Source: Diogma glabrata (Eukaryota > Arthropoda > Insecta > Diptera > Cylindrotomidae). Taken from it: 64,000 nucleotides of DNA. Positions 56,290 through 64,000 of the stretch are shown piece after piece. The notes below the pieces were generated by a model, which did not search any database, was not told where the DNA came from, and worked only from the letters and a program-made list of their open reading frames with translations. Position numbers and translations under genes: made by a program. Numbering within the stretch: position 1 is the stretch's first letter; each line of letters begins with the position of its first letter. The DNA is taken from positions 391,059,269 to 391,123,268 of the forward strand of contig OY856187.1 in NCBI GenBank assembly GCA_963693315.1, given 5' to 3'.

Positions 56290-57373
56290 CCGGGTCTAAG
56301 TATACCAGTTAGTGCTTTATATCTCTAGAGTGGTACACACCCAAAATTTTTCCGTCGGTATCTTTCAGTTGGAAGGAAGTGCTACCTATGGGTTGATAGA
56401 TAAAAGCGGTTATGAATTTCGACGTCAGCTTGGATGAGTAATTATTAACAGCGTTGCTTTGCGTGGAATTCCTCAAATACACTTTATCCCCAATGCAGAA
56501 TTTTCTAGCATTGCTTCGGAGATTGTAACGGGCAGCAGTTTTGAAATAAGCTTGCTTGAAGTTCTGCAATACTTTTCTCTGAGCATCTGATAACAACTGT
56601 GATTTACATACAACGTCCAAGCTGTTAGATACCAGTTCGTTCAGATGCTTCGCTATAGCATAATATGATCCGTGTCCGAAATGATGTTGACCAAAAACAA
56701 AATAATGAGGTCAATAACCGGTCACATCATGAGTGTTATTGCAAAGCGCTGAAGTGATCTGCAAATGATCATCCCAAGTTCTGTGGTCCTCTTTTATGTA
56801 CGATCGTATCGCAGCCAAGATCGATCGGTTTACTCTCTCAGAAGTGTTAGCTTGAGGGACATACATGGGGGTAAACGAAATGTGCGAAACTCCAAATCGG
56901 CTTAAGAGGTTTTTCAGCTGATGTGACACGAACCGACGTCCATTGTCAGATACAATAGTTTCAGGAACACCAAATACGCTGAAGATATGATTTTTCAAAT
57001 ATTCTATTAGGACCCCTGCAGTAGCTTGACGAACTGCACGAATCTGAACAAACCGAGAGTAGTCATCCAACACAACAATTAACGACGAGTTACCTGTTTT
57101 AGATCTTGGATGACCCATGAAGTCTACATAAATACGTTGCCAGGGTCTTAAGGTTGCAGATCGAATTCCGATAGGGCTGCGTGTTACATAATTTGGTGCT
57201 TTAGTGTGTTTACACGTTTCACAGTTTCGCAGGTATGTGGTGACATCATTTCGCATGTTTTTCCAGTAACAAAGTCTCTGAATTTTGTCTAGGGTCTTAG
57301 CGGTTCCTGAATGTGCAGAGAAAGGAGGGTTATACGCACTTTTAATAACGACCGAGACCAGGGATTTTGGCAA
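56290..57373 (-). pseudogene. gypsy integrase (element D)
   Basis: In sense: H2C2 finger (HSGTAKTLDKIQRLCYWKNM and CETC), core with YVDFMGHPRS (Asp 1), VSDNGRRFVSHQLKNLL (Asp 2) and QANTSERVNR (Glu), then a C-terminal domain (KFCIGDKVYLRNST, SSKLTSKFITAF, GVYHSRDIKH). All catalytic residues are present. One in-frame stop at 56,711-56,713 (at the usual TGYSPHY position) breaks the frame, and a frame change near 57,400 separates it from RNase H. Otherwise it is nearly intact; function is to insert element DNA into the host chromosome. Confidence 0.88.
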
Positions 57374-57390
57374 AATTAACCGATATTCTT

Positions 57391-57647
57391 CTACACGTCT
57401 GAGTCCGGGGTGAGGTTAATGTAAATTTTACCATCACGTAACACTAAATTGGTATGTTTTGAATTGGTCTGGACTGGTTTCATAATGTCTTGATATTCAG
57501 GTTCGAGAAATGCATCGGAAGATATGTCAATATGTAATGGAGGCAATTCCGAATCTTCTTCCTCTTTAACAGCTAGTTCGTCAGCGTAACCTCGTGATAA
57601 TATGTCCGGTACCGTGTTGTTCGAACCTACAATATTCAATTTCAAAA
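57391..57647 (-). pseudogene. gypsy RNase H end and linker (element D)
   Basis: GSNNTVPDILSRGYADE is the closing RNase H motif with its conserved SN.VPD.LSR, followed by an acidic linker leading to integrase. The first half of RNase H lies beyond the LINE insertion, at 61.74-61.98 kb. Confidence 0.8.
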
Positions 57648-57659
57648 TTTTTTTTTTTT

Positions 57660-57893
57660 CTTTATTTAATTTTTGAATCTATTAAAATTACAAAATTTGT
57701 ATTAGACTCTAACTATTTGGCGATTTCTACTCCAAGAAAATAAATTTAATACTAAGTTAACCTATCTTAAATGATAAACATGATAAAAAAATTGTGAATT
57801 TTTGTTAAAGGTTTTGCAGCTTTGAATAATTTTATAAATTTTATACAAGAATTATATTTGTAGTAATATAAATAATATATGTTTAGGTGTTAA
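57660..57893 (-). other. LINE 3' untranslated region
   Basis: About 230 bases between the ORF2 stop and the poly-A, AT-rich, without obvious hairpins. Confidence 0.6.
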
Positions 57894-60749
57894 TTACGGT
57901 GAATTCAGAAATTGATTATACAAGTGCGATTTTATTTTAATTTTAAATTGCGAGATTCGTTCTTCCGTTTTTAAATCAGAATTTAAATTGTTGAACAATA
58001 TTAGTCCACGACAAAGAATGTTATTAAACCCTTGATTTGTTCTGAAGCTTTCAACGAAGAAGTTAGAATTTCCTCTGGTTGGGTATGAGTGAATATCGTT
58101 TACAAGAAATAATTGTTGGTTATTTTTTAGTTTTCTTTGAAACATTTTAAAAATAAACAAAAGAAGTTCGTAGTCGTTGATGACTGCAATTGGAAGTTTG
58201 TCCAAACTGTACAACTGTTTGGTTGGATAAAGTTGAGGAAGCCGATTTATGATTTTGAAGGTTTTGTTTTGTAAGGTTTTTAGTTTGAATATTCCAGCAC
58301 AGTTCCAGATTGGGTTGAGATATAATATTCTAGGATAAATAAACGCGAAATATATTGACCACAGTACATTTTTATTGACAAAATTTCTTATTCTTTTGAT
58401 TGCGAACACATACGGTAATACACTTGTTTTAATACCATCAATTTGCGTGTGCCAATTGAGCCTGGAATCTATATGAAGTCCCAAGTATTTAACAGTGTAT
58501 ACACGCTTGATTAAATTGTTTGCAATTTTGATTTCATTTGGAGCCTCTGTTAAATTTTGTTTATCAAAAACTATAAAATTAGATTTATCAAAATTAATTT
58601 TCAGCAAATTATCAGTAAAATATTTTTCAAGCATTTCTATATCATTTTGAATATTTTCAAAAATTTTCGACAGAGATTTTCCAGAATATATAATTGCAAG
58701 GTCGTCCGCATAGAGTTGCATTTGTCCATTTAGTTTTATATTGAAAATGTCATTTATAAAAATATTGAAAAAAAGAGGACCTAGATTTGAGCCTTGTGGC
58801 ACACCTTTTTTTATCGTCTGTGGATTACTTCTTGAGTCATTAATATAAACAAATTGTCTGCGATTATACAGATAGGACCTGAAAAAAGCTAACGAACGTG
58901 AATCAAAATTGAGTGCCTTCAGTTTTTCAAGTAATATATGATGATCAACGCTGTCAAATGCCTTTCGAAGGTCAATAAAGACAGCGACAACAAAGTCACC
59001 ACTATCAATACCTTTTTGAATTAACGAAACAAGCTGGGTTGTAGCTGCTAATGCATTGGAAGCTTTCATAAATCCAAATTGGTTCTTATGAATTATATTG
59101 AGACCCAATAAAAAATGTTGTACCCTTAAGAATATCAGTTTTTGAAGACTTTTGGCCAAGACAGATAAAACGGATATCGGACGATAATTAGACGAAATAC
59201 TTTTATCACCAGATTTGTAGATTGGTAATATCTTAGCGATCTTCAGAATATCTGGGAAAATTCCAGTTGTAAAGAAGTTATTAAAGAATATACATAACAT
59301 GGGAGTAAGTATGGCTATGAATTTTTTCAGAAATCGAGCAGAAATACCATCGTGACCATTGGCAGCATTTATGCTCAAATTTTTTACCACTTCATGTACC
59401 TCCACATTTGTTGTTGGTTCTAAATTAAATTGCTCTTCAATGTTGTAATTCAGATAATTTTTAAAGTTATTAGTCAGTGTAAGATCTTGAGCTACGTCAT
59501 CACAAACGTTAACGTTATACAAATAATGATTGAATTTATTTGCAATTTCATCACTGCTAGTTATTACTTCATCATTATCTCGAAGCATTTGGATTTTCGC
59601 TCGTTTAGTTTTGCGATTAAAGACTAGTTCATTGACAAAGCCCCAGAACTTCTTTGGGTTTTCTATTGAGTTGGATATGTTTGTGGTGTAATATTGTTTT
59701 TTTGAAAAATTTATCATGTTGCCTACCTTATTTCTGTAAATTAGGAATTGCTTCTTTAAGTAAATACTTCTTGGATATTTCTTTGATTTTTTAAAGTAAT
59801 AGTCCTGTATTTTCATTTGGTTAAAAATTTCTGAATTCATCCAATTGTTTTTAAACTTAGCACTGTTATACTGTTTAATAATTTTTCTATTATTTTCAAT
59901 TAGATTTGAAATACATTTAACAAATTCTTCAAAAGATTTATAATTTTTAATATTTTTAAATTCACTACATTCTACTAATTTATCAAAATCAATAACAGAT
60001 ATAATTTTTTGACATTTTTCACTTACAATTTTTGTATCTACATTTAATAGTAACATTTGATGATCAGATGGAACCGTTTCACCGTTTCATTTATATTTAC
60101 ATTGATCTGTCATTATATGATCAATTATCGTGTTGACACCTTTTGATTTATTTGTAGCAAACTTTTCACAGATTTTATTTAATATGCAATAACCATTGGA
60201 ATTCACAGTATTTATAAATTTATCAACCTTATCACTAAACTTTAATAAATTTAAATTAAAATCGCCAAGAACAATACAACTTTTATATGAATCCAATAAG
60301 TAATCTAATTTAAATAAAAAATTATCAACATCACCACTAGGACATCGGTATATACCACATATTTTAATTTTGGATAGAACAAGATTGACAACTAAAATAT
60401 TGTTGTCATCAAAACATTCGTCATGAACAAAATTGCCAATTATGCCGTTTCGAGTTAGAATGGAGACTCCACCTCCCCTTTTATGTTTTCTTACAGAATG
60501 GAATGATGTATATCCGTTAATATTTGTTATAATTTTTTCCTCGTCATAGATCCATGTTTCTGTTAATACGATAACATCAATAATATAATTGAAAGATGCA
60601 ATTAATGCTGATAATGATGTCAATTTGTGACGAATACTATATATGTTAATATAAAGAATATTTAACTGGTTTTTATATTTGACTGAAGTAAAATTTATGG
60701 TATTTCGATGATGAATATTGACGTCATAGTTGGTGATGAGTAGATCCAT
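57894..60749 (-). pseudogene. LINE ORF2: endonuclease and reverse transcriptase
   Basis: A single frame of about 950 codons is broken only by one TGA at about 60,070. The N-terminal AP-type endonuclease shows NILYINIYSIRHKL, VLTETWI, GGGVSIL, VLGDFNLNLL, TIIDHIMT and, after the stop, SDHQ (catalytic His). The RT carries NAANGHDGISARFLKK, YRPISVLSVLAKSLQK, VFIDLRKAFDSVDH (Asp), GVPQGSNLGPLFFNIFINDI and LYADDLAI (catalytic YADD). The C-terminal part follows, with LPQLYPTKQLYSLDKLP. It nicks the target and copies its RNA in place. Apart from the stop, all catalytic motifs are intact. Confidence 0.9.
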
Positions 60750-61506
60750 TATTTTTTCTTAGTAGAGTTGATACGCTCCGATAGTTTCCTTGAAATTTGG
60801 GATTCAGGCTTGGTATTAGATTTGATGTCTTTGTATTTATCTTTAATGATCAGAATGTCACTTGTTGATGCAATTTTATGTATTTTAGATGATTTGTCGG
60901 AAGACGCTTTAACAAGTACACAATTATTTTGGAACCACACAAATTTCAATATTTTTTCGTCTTTAAGTTTCCTCGCTTCTTTTATCAGTTCTAAATTTCC
61001 AGCGGTAAGATGGTGTGATAAATAAATTTGGCGATCGTCTCCGGGAAGACCCAATTCTTTAGAAAAAATTTGGATGTCTTTAAGTGCTTTCAAAATCCTT
61101 GTTTTAAATTCAACTGATGAACATTTAAGAAGAACACTTTTGGATCCTTGGTTGTCTTTTTTTGACATGAAAGAAAATCTGATGTTTGGTTCTTGGCTAA
61201 ATCGATATCAATTTTTTGAGAGATTTTATTTAAAAGAACAGAGATTTCGTCCTCTGTAAAAGAGAACGGTATACCACTTAGCACTAGATTATTTTGTATT
61301 TTTTCTTGCTGTAAAAAGTTTAATTGAATCGATAAATCATTCACTTGTTTTTGAAGAACTTTTTGATTTTTACATAAATGTTTAACCAAACTATTTAATT
61401 CTTCATTTTCTTTTAAAAGTTTAGCATGAGATTCGGCTTGTATATCTTGAGATTTTCTGATTTCTTTTAATTCATTTAAAATAACTTTAAACTCTTCAGT
61501 CGACAT
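60749..61506 (-). pseudogene. LINE ORF1: coiled-coil and RRM-like protein
   Basis: The first 110 or so codons form a Leu/Lys/Glu coiled coil (ELKEIRKSQDIQAESHAKLL) followed by NNLVLSGIPFSF, typical of LINE ORF1 RRM entry. A run of seven A at about 61,160 shifts the frame; the second part carries VEFKTRILKALKDIQIFSK, IYLSHHLT and ILKFVWFQNNCVLVKAS, an RRM and C-terminal domain. ORF1 binds the LINE RNA. It ends TAATG, sharing bases with the ORF2 start, so ORF2 may be made by reinitiation. Confidence 0.8.
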
Positions 61507-61740
61507 TTTGAAATCACATTTACAATGAAGAACATATAATTATTAACTTATTATTTGCAGTTTTAACTATAGATATTATAAGTTTATATTTGTCCACTAA
61601 ATTCACAAAAATTTGTAAGATCACTAGTATTACAATAAATTTAATCAAAACTTTATTTTAATTATCAAATTTTAATTTTATTAGAGTAGAAATACTATGG
61701 ACTGTTCGTAATGACGAACAAGCAAAAATTAATAATGCAA

Positions 61741-61979
61741 AAATTGAAACTTTGCAGCTTCAAACTCCATCTAGCCAGTCGTCCGGACAGATCTTTTTGT
61801 GACATTAACCATTTTAAGCTGGAATTATCCGTTATAATCGTAAACCAGAATCCCTCCACATATGCCCTAAACTTTTTCACGCTCAAGACCGTAGCTAAAC
61901 ACTCTAGTTCCATAATTATATTATATTCATTCCATAATATATATTTTTTTACATTTATGTAAATTATATATTTAGCCAT
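61741..61979 (-). pseudogene. gypsy RNase H start (element D)
   Basis: MELECLATVLSVKKFRAYVE, FTIITDNSSLKWLMSQKDLS and RLARWSLKLQSFNF form the RNase H core, with the Glu and Asp of the active site. The order then jumps to 57.65 kb across the LINE. The sequence before MELECLA is degenerate, and pol is lost beyond about 61,980. Confidence 0.8.
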
Positions 61980-62155
61980 GTCTACTCTAGTTCAGTTATT
62001 GTTTAGTACTATTTTCAAGAATCCTGCAGAAATCAGAAACTTCTACTCCCTCTAAATCAAATTCTGCATCTTGATCGTCAAACAAATTCTTCCAACCACT
62101 TTCTAAAGTTTCGGTTACCACTTTCTAAAGTTACTTCTTTCTAAACAGCGGCACA
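61980..62155. other. short interval, nothing firm
   Basis: A minus frame reads SGWKNLFDDQDAEFDLEGVE without a recognised domain. GTTACCACTTTCTAAAGTT-like sequence is repeated within 60 bases. Confidence 0.3.
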
Positions 62156-62318
62156 ATTAAAAATTGTTGAATTAATAAAAAACAATATTTCGGCACATTG
62201 CCATTTTCAAGCTAAACAAAAATTAAATACAAATATTATAAAAATTCACACAAAAATTGAAAAAACTTAAATGAATTGAAAAAATTATATAAACAAAAAG
62301 ACTAGGAAAATAAAAAAC

Positions 62319-62513
62319 TTTCTTAAAAGCTACGTTGGCTTTTTTAAAAAAAGATATTTCTAATAGATGACGAGATATTTCTAATATCTCGTCATCTTCC
62401 TCTTCATCTTCATGATCGAAACGATTTATGTTAGCTTTGACAGACATTATTTGTTCTTGAAGCATTTTCTGGGTTGCAATAATACCACTTAAGATAATTT
62501 CTTTCCTATTCAT
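62319..62513 (-). CDS. small hypothetical ORF
   Basis: An ATG at 62,513 opens about 55 codons that look protein-like (MNRKEIILSGIIATQKMLQE, then an acidic DHEDEEEDDE run) before the frame enters the inverted repeat and continues as low-complexity hydrophobic sequence. Family not recognised; it may be the start of a longer gene cut off by the repeat arm. Confidence 0.35.
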
Positions 62514-62788
62514 TTTTAATTAACAATTTGTTAGTTTCAGAGTATTACTTGACAGCTTTACTATGACAGCAGTTTTATTTTACTTTGTGTCGTCACTCCT
62601 TTTACTTTGACATTAGTGACATTGTTACCATAAAGTTAACCGTGGTTAATTTCGAAACGCACCCCAGTGACTAAAACTTCTTCTTCTTTTTACAATTTTA
62701 GTTGCAAAACATTAGTTTGTTCTGCTCGAGTAGAAAACTTACTAATAACTCAAAGTTTATTATTATCCGAAAAGTGGAGTAGCAACAG

Positions 62789-63361
62789 CTAACAGGTCCA
62801 ATCCCTTTTAATTCGTTTAGACCTTCTTGGGCCAGGCTCTATTGGACGATCGTGTTCTTCCCAATTACTCGCTTGTGATCCGGCCGGTTCAGAAACTGGT
62901 CGCTCACATGGGAAGTCCTGTAATCGATTGACTCTGGATCTTGTTCTTGTTGAGGGACCGGCCAGTGGTTCAGGGTTTCCATCAACAGGAATAAATACAA
63001 GTTGAGGTTGTTCAACATGAACAAATTCAACCGGACATTTTTTAATATTTCGGTGTTGTTGTAGGTTTTGGCTTTCAGTAAAGCTTTTGCCGCAAACGCA
63101 CCGATGTGTTTTTTCTTGTCGATGGTCCTTTACTACGTGCCGGTCCCTCTCCGTTTGGCGGGAGAACACGACCGTACATATTGTGCAGGGGTACCCTACT
63201 TTAATTCTTAAAATGCCGTGTCTAAATTTTTTATGCTTCGCAAGGTCACATTTATTTTTGTAGTTGTTTCGGCATTGCGCAATACTACATTGATATCGAT
63301 GTTGTTGTTGTTGGCCCCCCGCTGCCCCTTGATCCGATTGCTCACTGCTGCTGCTACTCAT
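62789..63361 (-). CDS. C2H2 zinc-finger protein ORF
   Basis: There are 190 codons without a stop. A Ser-rich N-terminus and poly-Gln are followed by three fingers: YQCSIAQCRNNY..HKKFRH (C-x4-C, H-x4-H, about residues 22-48), YPCTICTVVFSRQTERDRH (about 56-80), and a degenerate HRCVCGKSF..QQHRNIKKC (about 87-110). The C-terminus is Pro/Arg-rich with a basic RRSKRIKRDW tail, a possible nuclear signal. It probably binds nucleic acid in the nucleus. It has more G and C than its neighbours, so it may be captured host sequence or an element's regulator. Identity to any named factor not recognised. Confidence 0.7.
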   Translation of the reverse strand: MSSSSSEQSDQGAAGGQQQQHRYQCSIAQCRNNYKNKCDLAKHKKFRHGILRIKVGYPCTICTVVFSRQTERDRHVVKDHRQEKTHRCVCGKSFTESQNLQQHRNIKKCPVEFVHVEQPQLVFIPVDGNPEPLAGPSTRTRSRVNRLQDFPCERPVSEPAGSQASNWEEHDRPIEPGPRRSKRIKRDWTC

Positions 63362-63600
63362 TTTTGAAGGTTTTTCTTTTTTTTTTAATTTAAATTTTTA
63401 TTGATTTTTAATTTTAAAAAAGCCAACGTAGCTTTTAAGAAAGTTTTTTATTTTCCTAGTCTTTTTGTTTATATAATTTTTTCAATTCATTTAAGTTTTT
63501 TCAATTTTTGTGTCAATTTTTATAATATTTGTATTTAGTTTTTGTTTAGCTTGAAAATGGCAATGTGCCGAAATATTGTTTTTTATTAATTTAATAATAA

Positions 63601-63715
63601 TAAAAAAATAATGTGAAAGACTGATTAGTGTAAAAAATAAAATAAATATTATAATCGAACAGTCTAAAAAAATTTTCAAAAAATATAAAAATTGTTGATT
63701 TTAAATTATAATTTT
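63601..63715. other. short AT-rich interval
   Basis: No feature seen. Confidence 0.4.
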
Positions 63716-63928
63716 TTAAATTTTGTGAGGTACGTTGGCCTCTTCTGTATCTTCTTCAGCCTCCTTCAGCCCTTCGACATCGACACTCGTTATATCTGGT
63801 ATAGATGTGAGTTGGAGATCTGGAAGAAAACTTTTATCACTGCCATAACGAGAAGCGAAAGTTGAACTGTTAACCTTTTGAAATAGGACATGTGATGCAG
63901 CGAAAATTTCTGGCAGCTTGCCAGCCAT
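63716..63928 (-). CDS. hypothetical small ORF
   Basis: This is a 70-codon frame with normal-looking composition (MAGKLPEIFAASHVLFQKVN, acidic C-terminus EAEEDTEEANVP), less AT-rich than its surroundings. Upstream in sense another frame ends with FHRPQQVVVRTFEDRRR and a stop. The pair resembles the end of one retroelement ORF and start of the next, but I do not recognise either. It runs near the window edge. Confidence 0.4.
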   Translation of the reverse strand: MAGKLPEIFAASHVLFQKVNSSTFASRYGSDKSFLPDLQLTSIPDITSVDVEGLKEAEEDTEEANVPHKI

Positions 63929-64000
63929 TGTTATCGTCGTCGGTCGTCTTCAAAAGTTCTAACCACAACTTGTTGTGGACGATGAAATAACTTGAAACGC

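Larger units (their letters stand above)
57648..61740 (-). mobile_element. near full-length LINE (Jockey/CR1-type)
   Basis: A poly-A of 12 (dT on plus) preceded in sense by AATAAAG marks the 3' end. ORF1 and ORF2 are both present with only one frameshift and one stop. It interrupts gypsy RNase H between the SFNF and GSNNTVPD motifs. The 5' end at about 61,740 is set by where RNase H resumes. Confidence 0.88.
62156..63600 (-). mobile_element. inverted-repeat unit carrying a zinc-finger ORF
   Basis: Arms at about 62,156-62,341 and 63,419-63,600 are inverted copies of some 180 bp (shared CTACGTTGGCTTTTT, GACTAGGAAAATAAAAAACT, CAATATTTCGGCACATTGCC). Two minus-strand frames lie between. No target duplication or transposase was found; it could be a non-autonomous element or a gene flanked by two inverted repeat copies. 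Confidence 0.65.

Noticed and set aside
1..64000. CRISPR arrays, rRNA or functional tRNA genes
   Set aside because: Direct repeats have no regular unique spacers and no cas genes; no rRNA core sequences or intact tRNA cloverleaf was recognised by eye.

Overview
The window is eukaryotic nuclear DNA, most likely from an insect or another arthropod. It is very AT-rich, and nearly everything recognisable is a transposable element of a type common in insects: Ty3/gypsy and BEL/Pao LTR elements, a Jockey/CR1-type LINE, hAT, Tigger/pogo, and long-inverted-repeat elements. Splice signals are visible and there are no bacterial-type operons. I see no complete host gene. The only host-like pieces are a RING-finger exon (34.8 kb) and a C2H2 zinc-finger ORF between inverted repeats (62.8-63.4 kb). 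Most repeats nest inside one another, as in heterochromatin or a repeat graveyard.

Region 1 (160-13,102) is the most unusual part. One gypsy-type retroelement family occurs as a chain of units that alternate in direction. A minus-strand gag start, leader, tRNA primer site and complete 665-bp LTR (160-3,025) abut a minus unit (3,026 to about 5,765). This is joined in a palindrome to a plus unit (about 5,790-10,972), which is joined tail to tail inside its LTR to a third, minus unit (10,976-13,102). In all three units most of pol is missing, and the gap is filled by a 10-bp satellite (GGATAGGATT). What remains downstream is the apparent integrase C-terminal tail and an 80-residue ORF in the env position, with an N-myristoylation-type start and one membrane segment.

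Region 2 (13,103-19,259) has several short tandem-repeat families and a 4.3-kb hAT transposon. The hAT has an 8-bp target duplication and an open 871-codon transposase frame, with a likely upstream exon that I could infer from splice sites and reading frame. Region 3 (19,260-34,700) holds eroded gypsy elements (all on the minus strand), a BEL protease fragment, LTR remnants and a SINE-like repeat. Region 4 (34.8-36.2 kb) is the RING exon followed at once by a 1.24-kb inverted-repeat element.

Region 5 (38,712-52,497) is one BEL/Pao element on the minus strand. It is bounded by two 288-bp LTRs and a 5-bp target duplication (GGTAC), and swollen by nested insertions: a long gypsy solo LTR, a Tigger transposon, a LINE 3' fragment in gag, and another LTR in the leader that is itself split by a 2.8-kb element with 470-bp inverted repeats carrying spliced coding exons. 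Region 6 (52.5-62 kb) has a non-autonomous hAT inside a tandem repeat, then a gypsy element with an LTR of about 1.6 kb whose RNase H is interrupted by an essentially full-length LINE. That LINE has ORF1 (one frameshift) and ORF2 (one stop), overlapping as TAATG. Region 7 (62.1-64 kb) has a zinc-finger ORF between 180-bp inverted repeats and one unrecognised small ORF.

All family calls rest on motif reading by eye, without database search. Boundaries described as approximate are uncertain by tens of bases.
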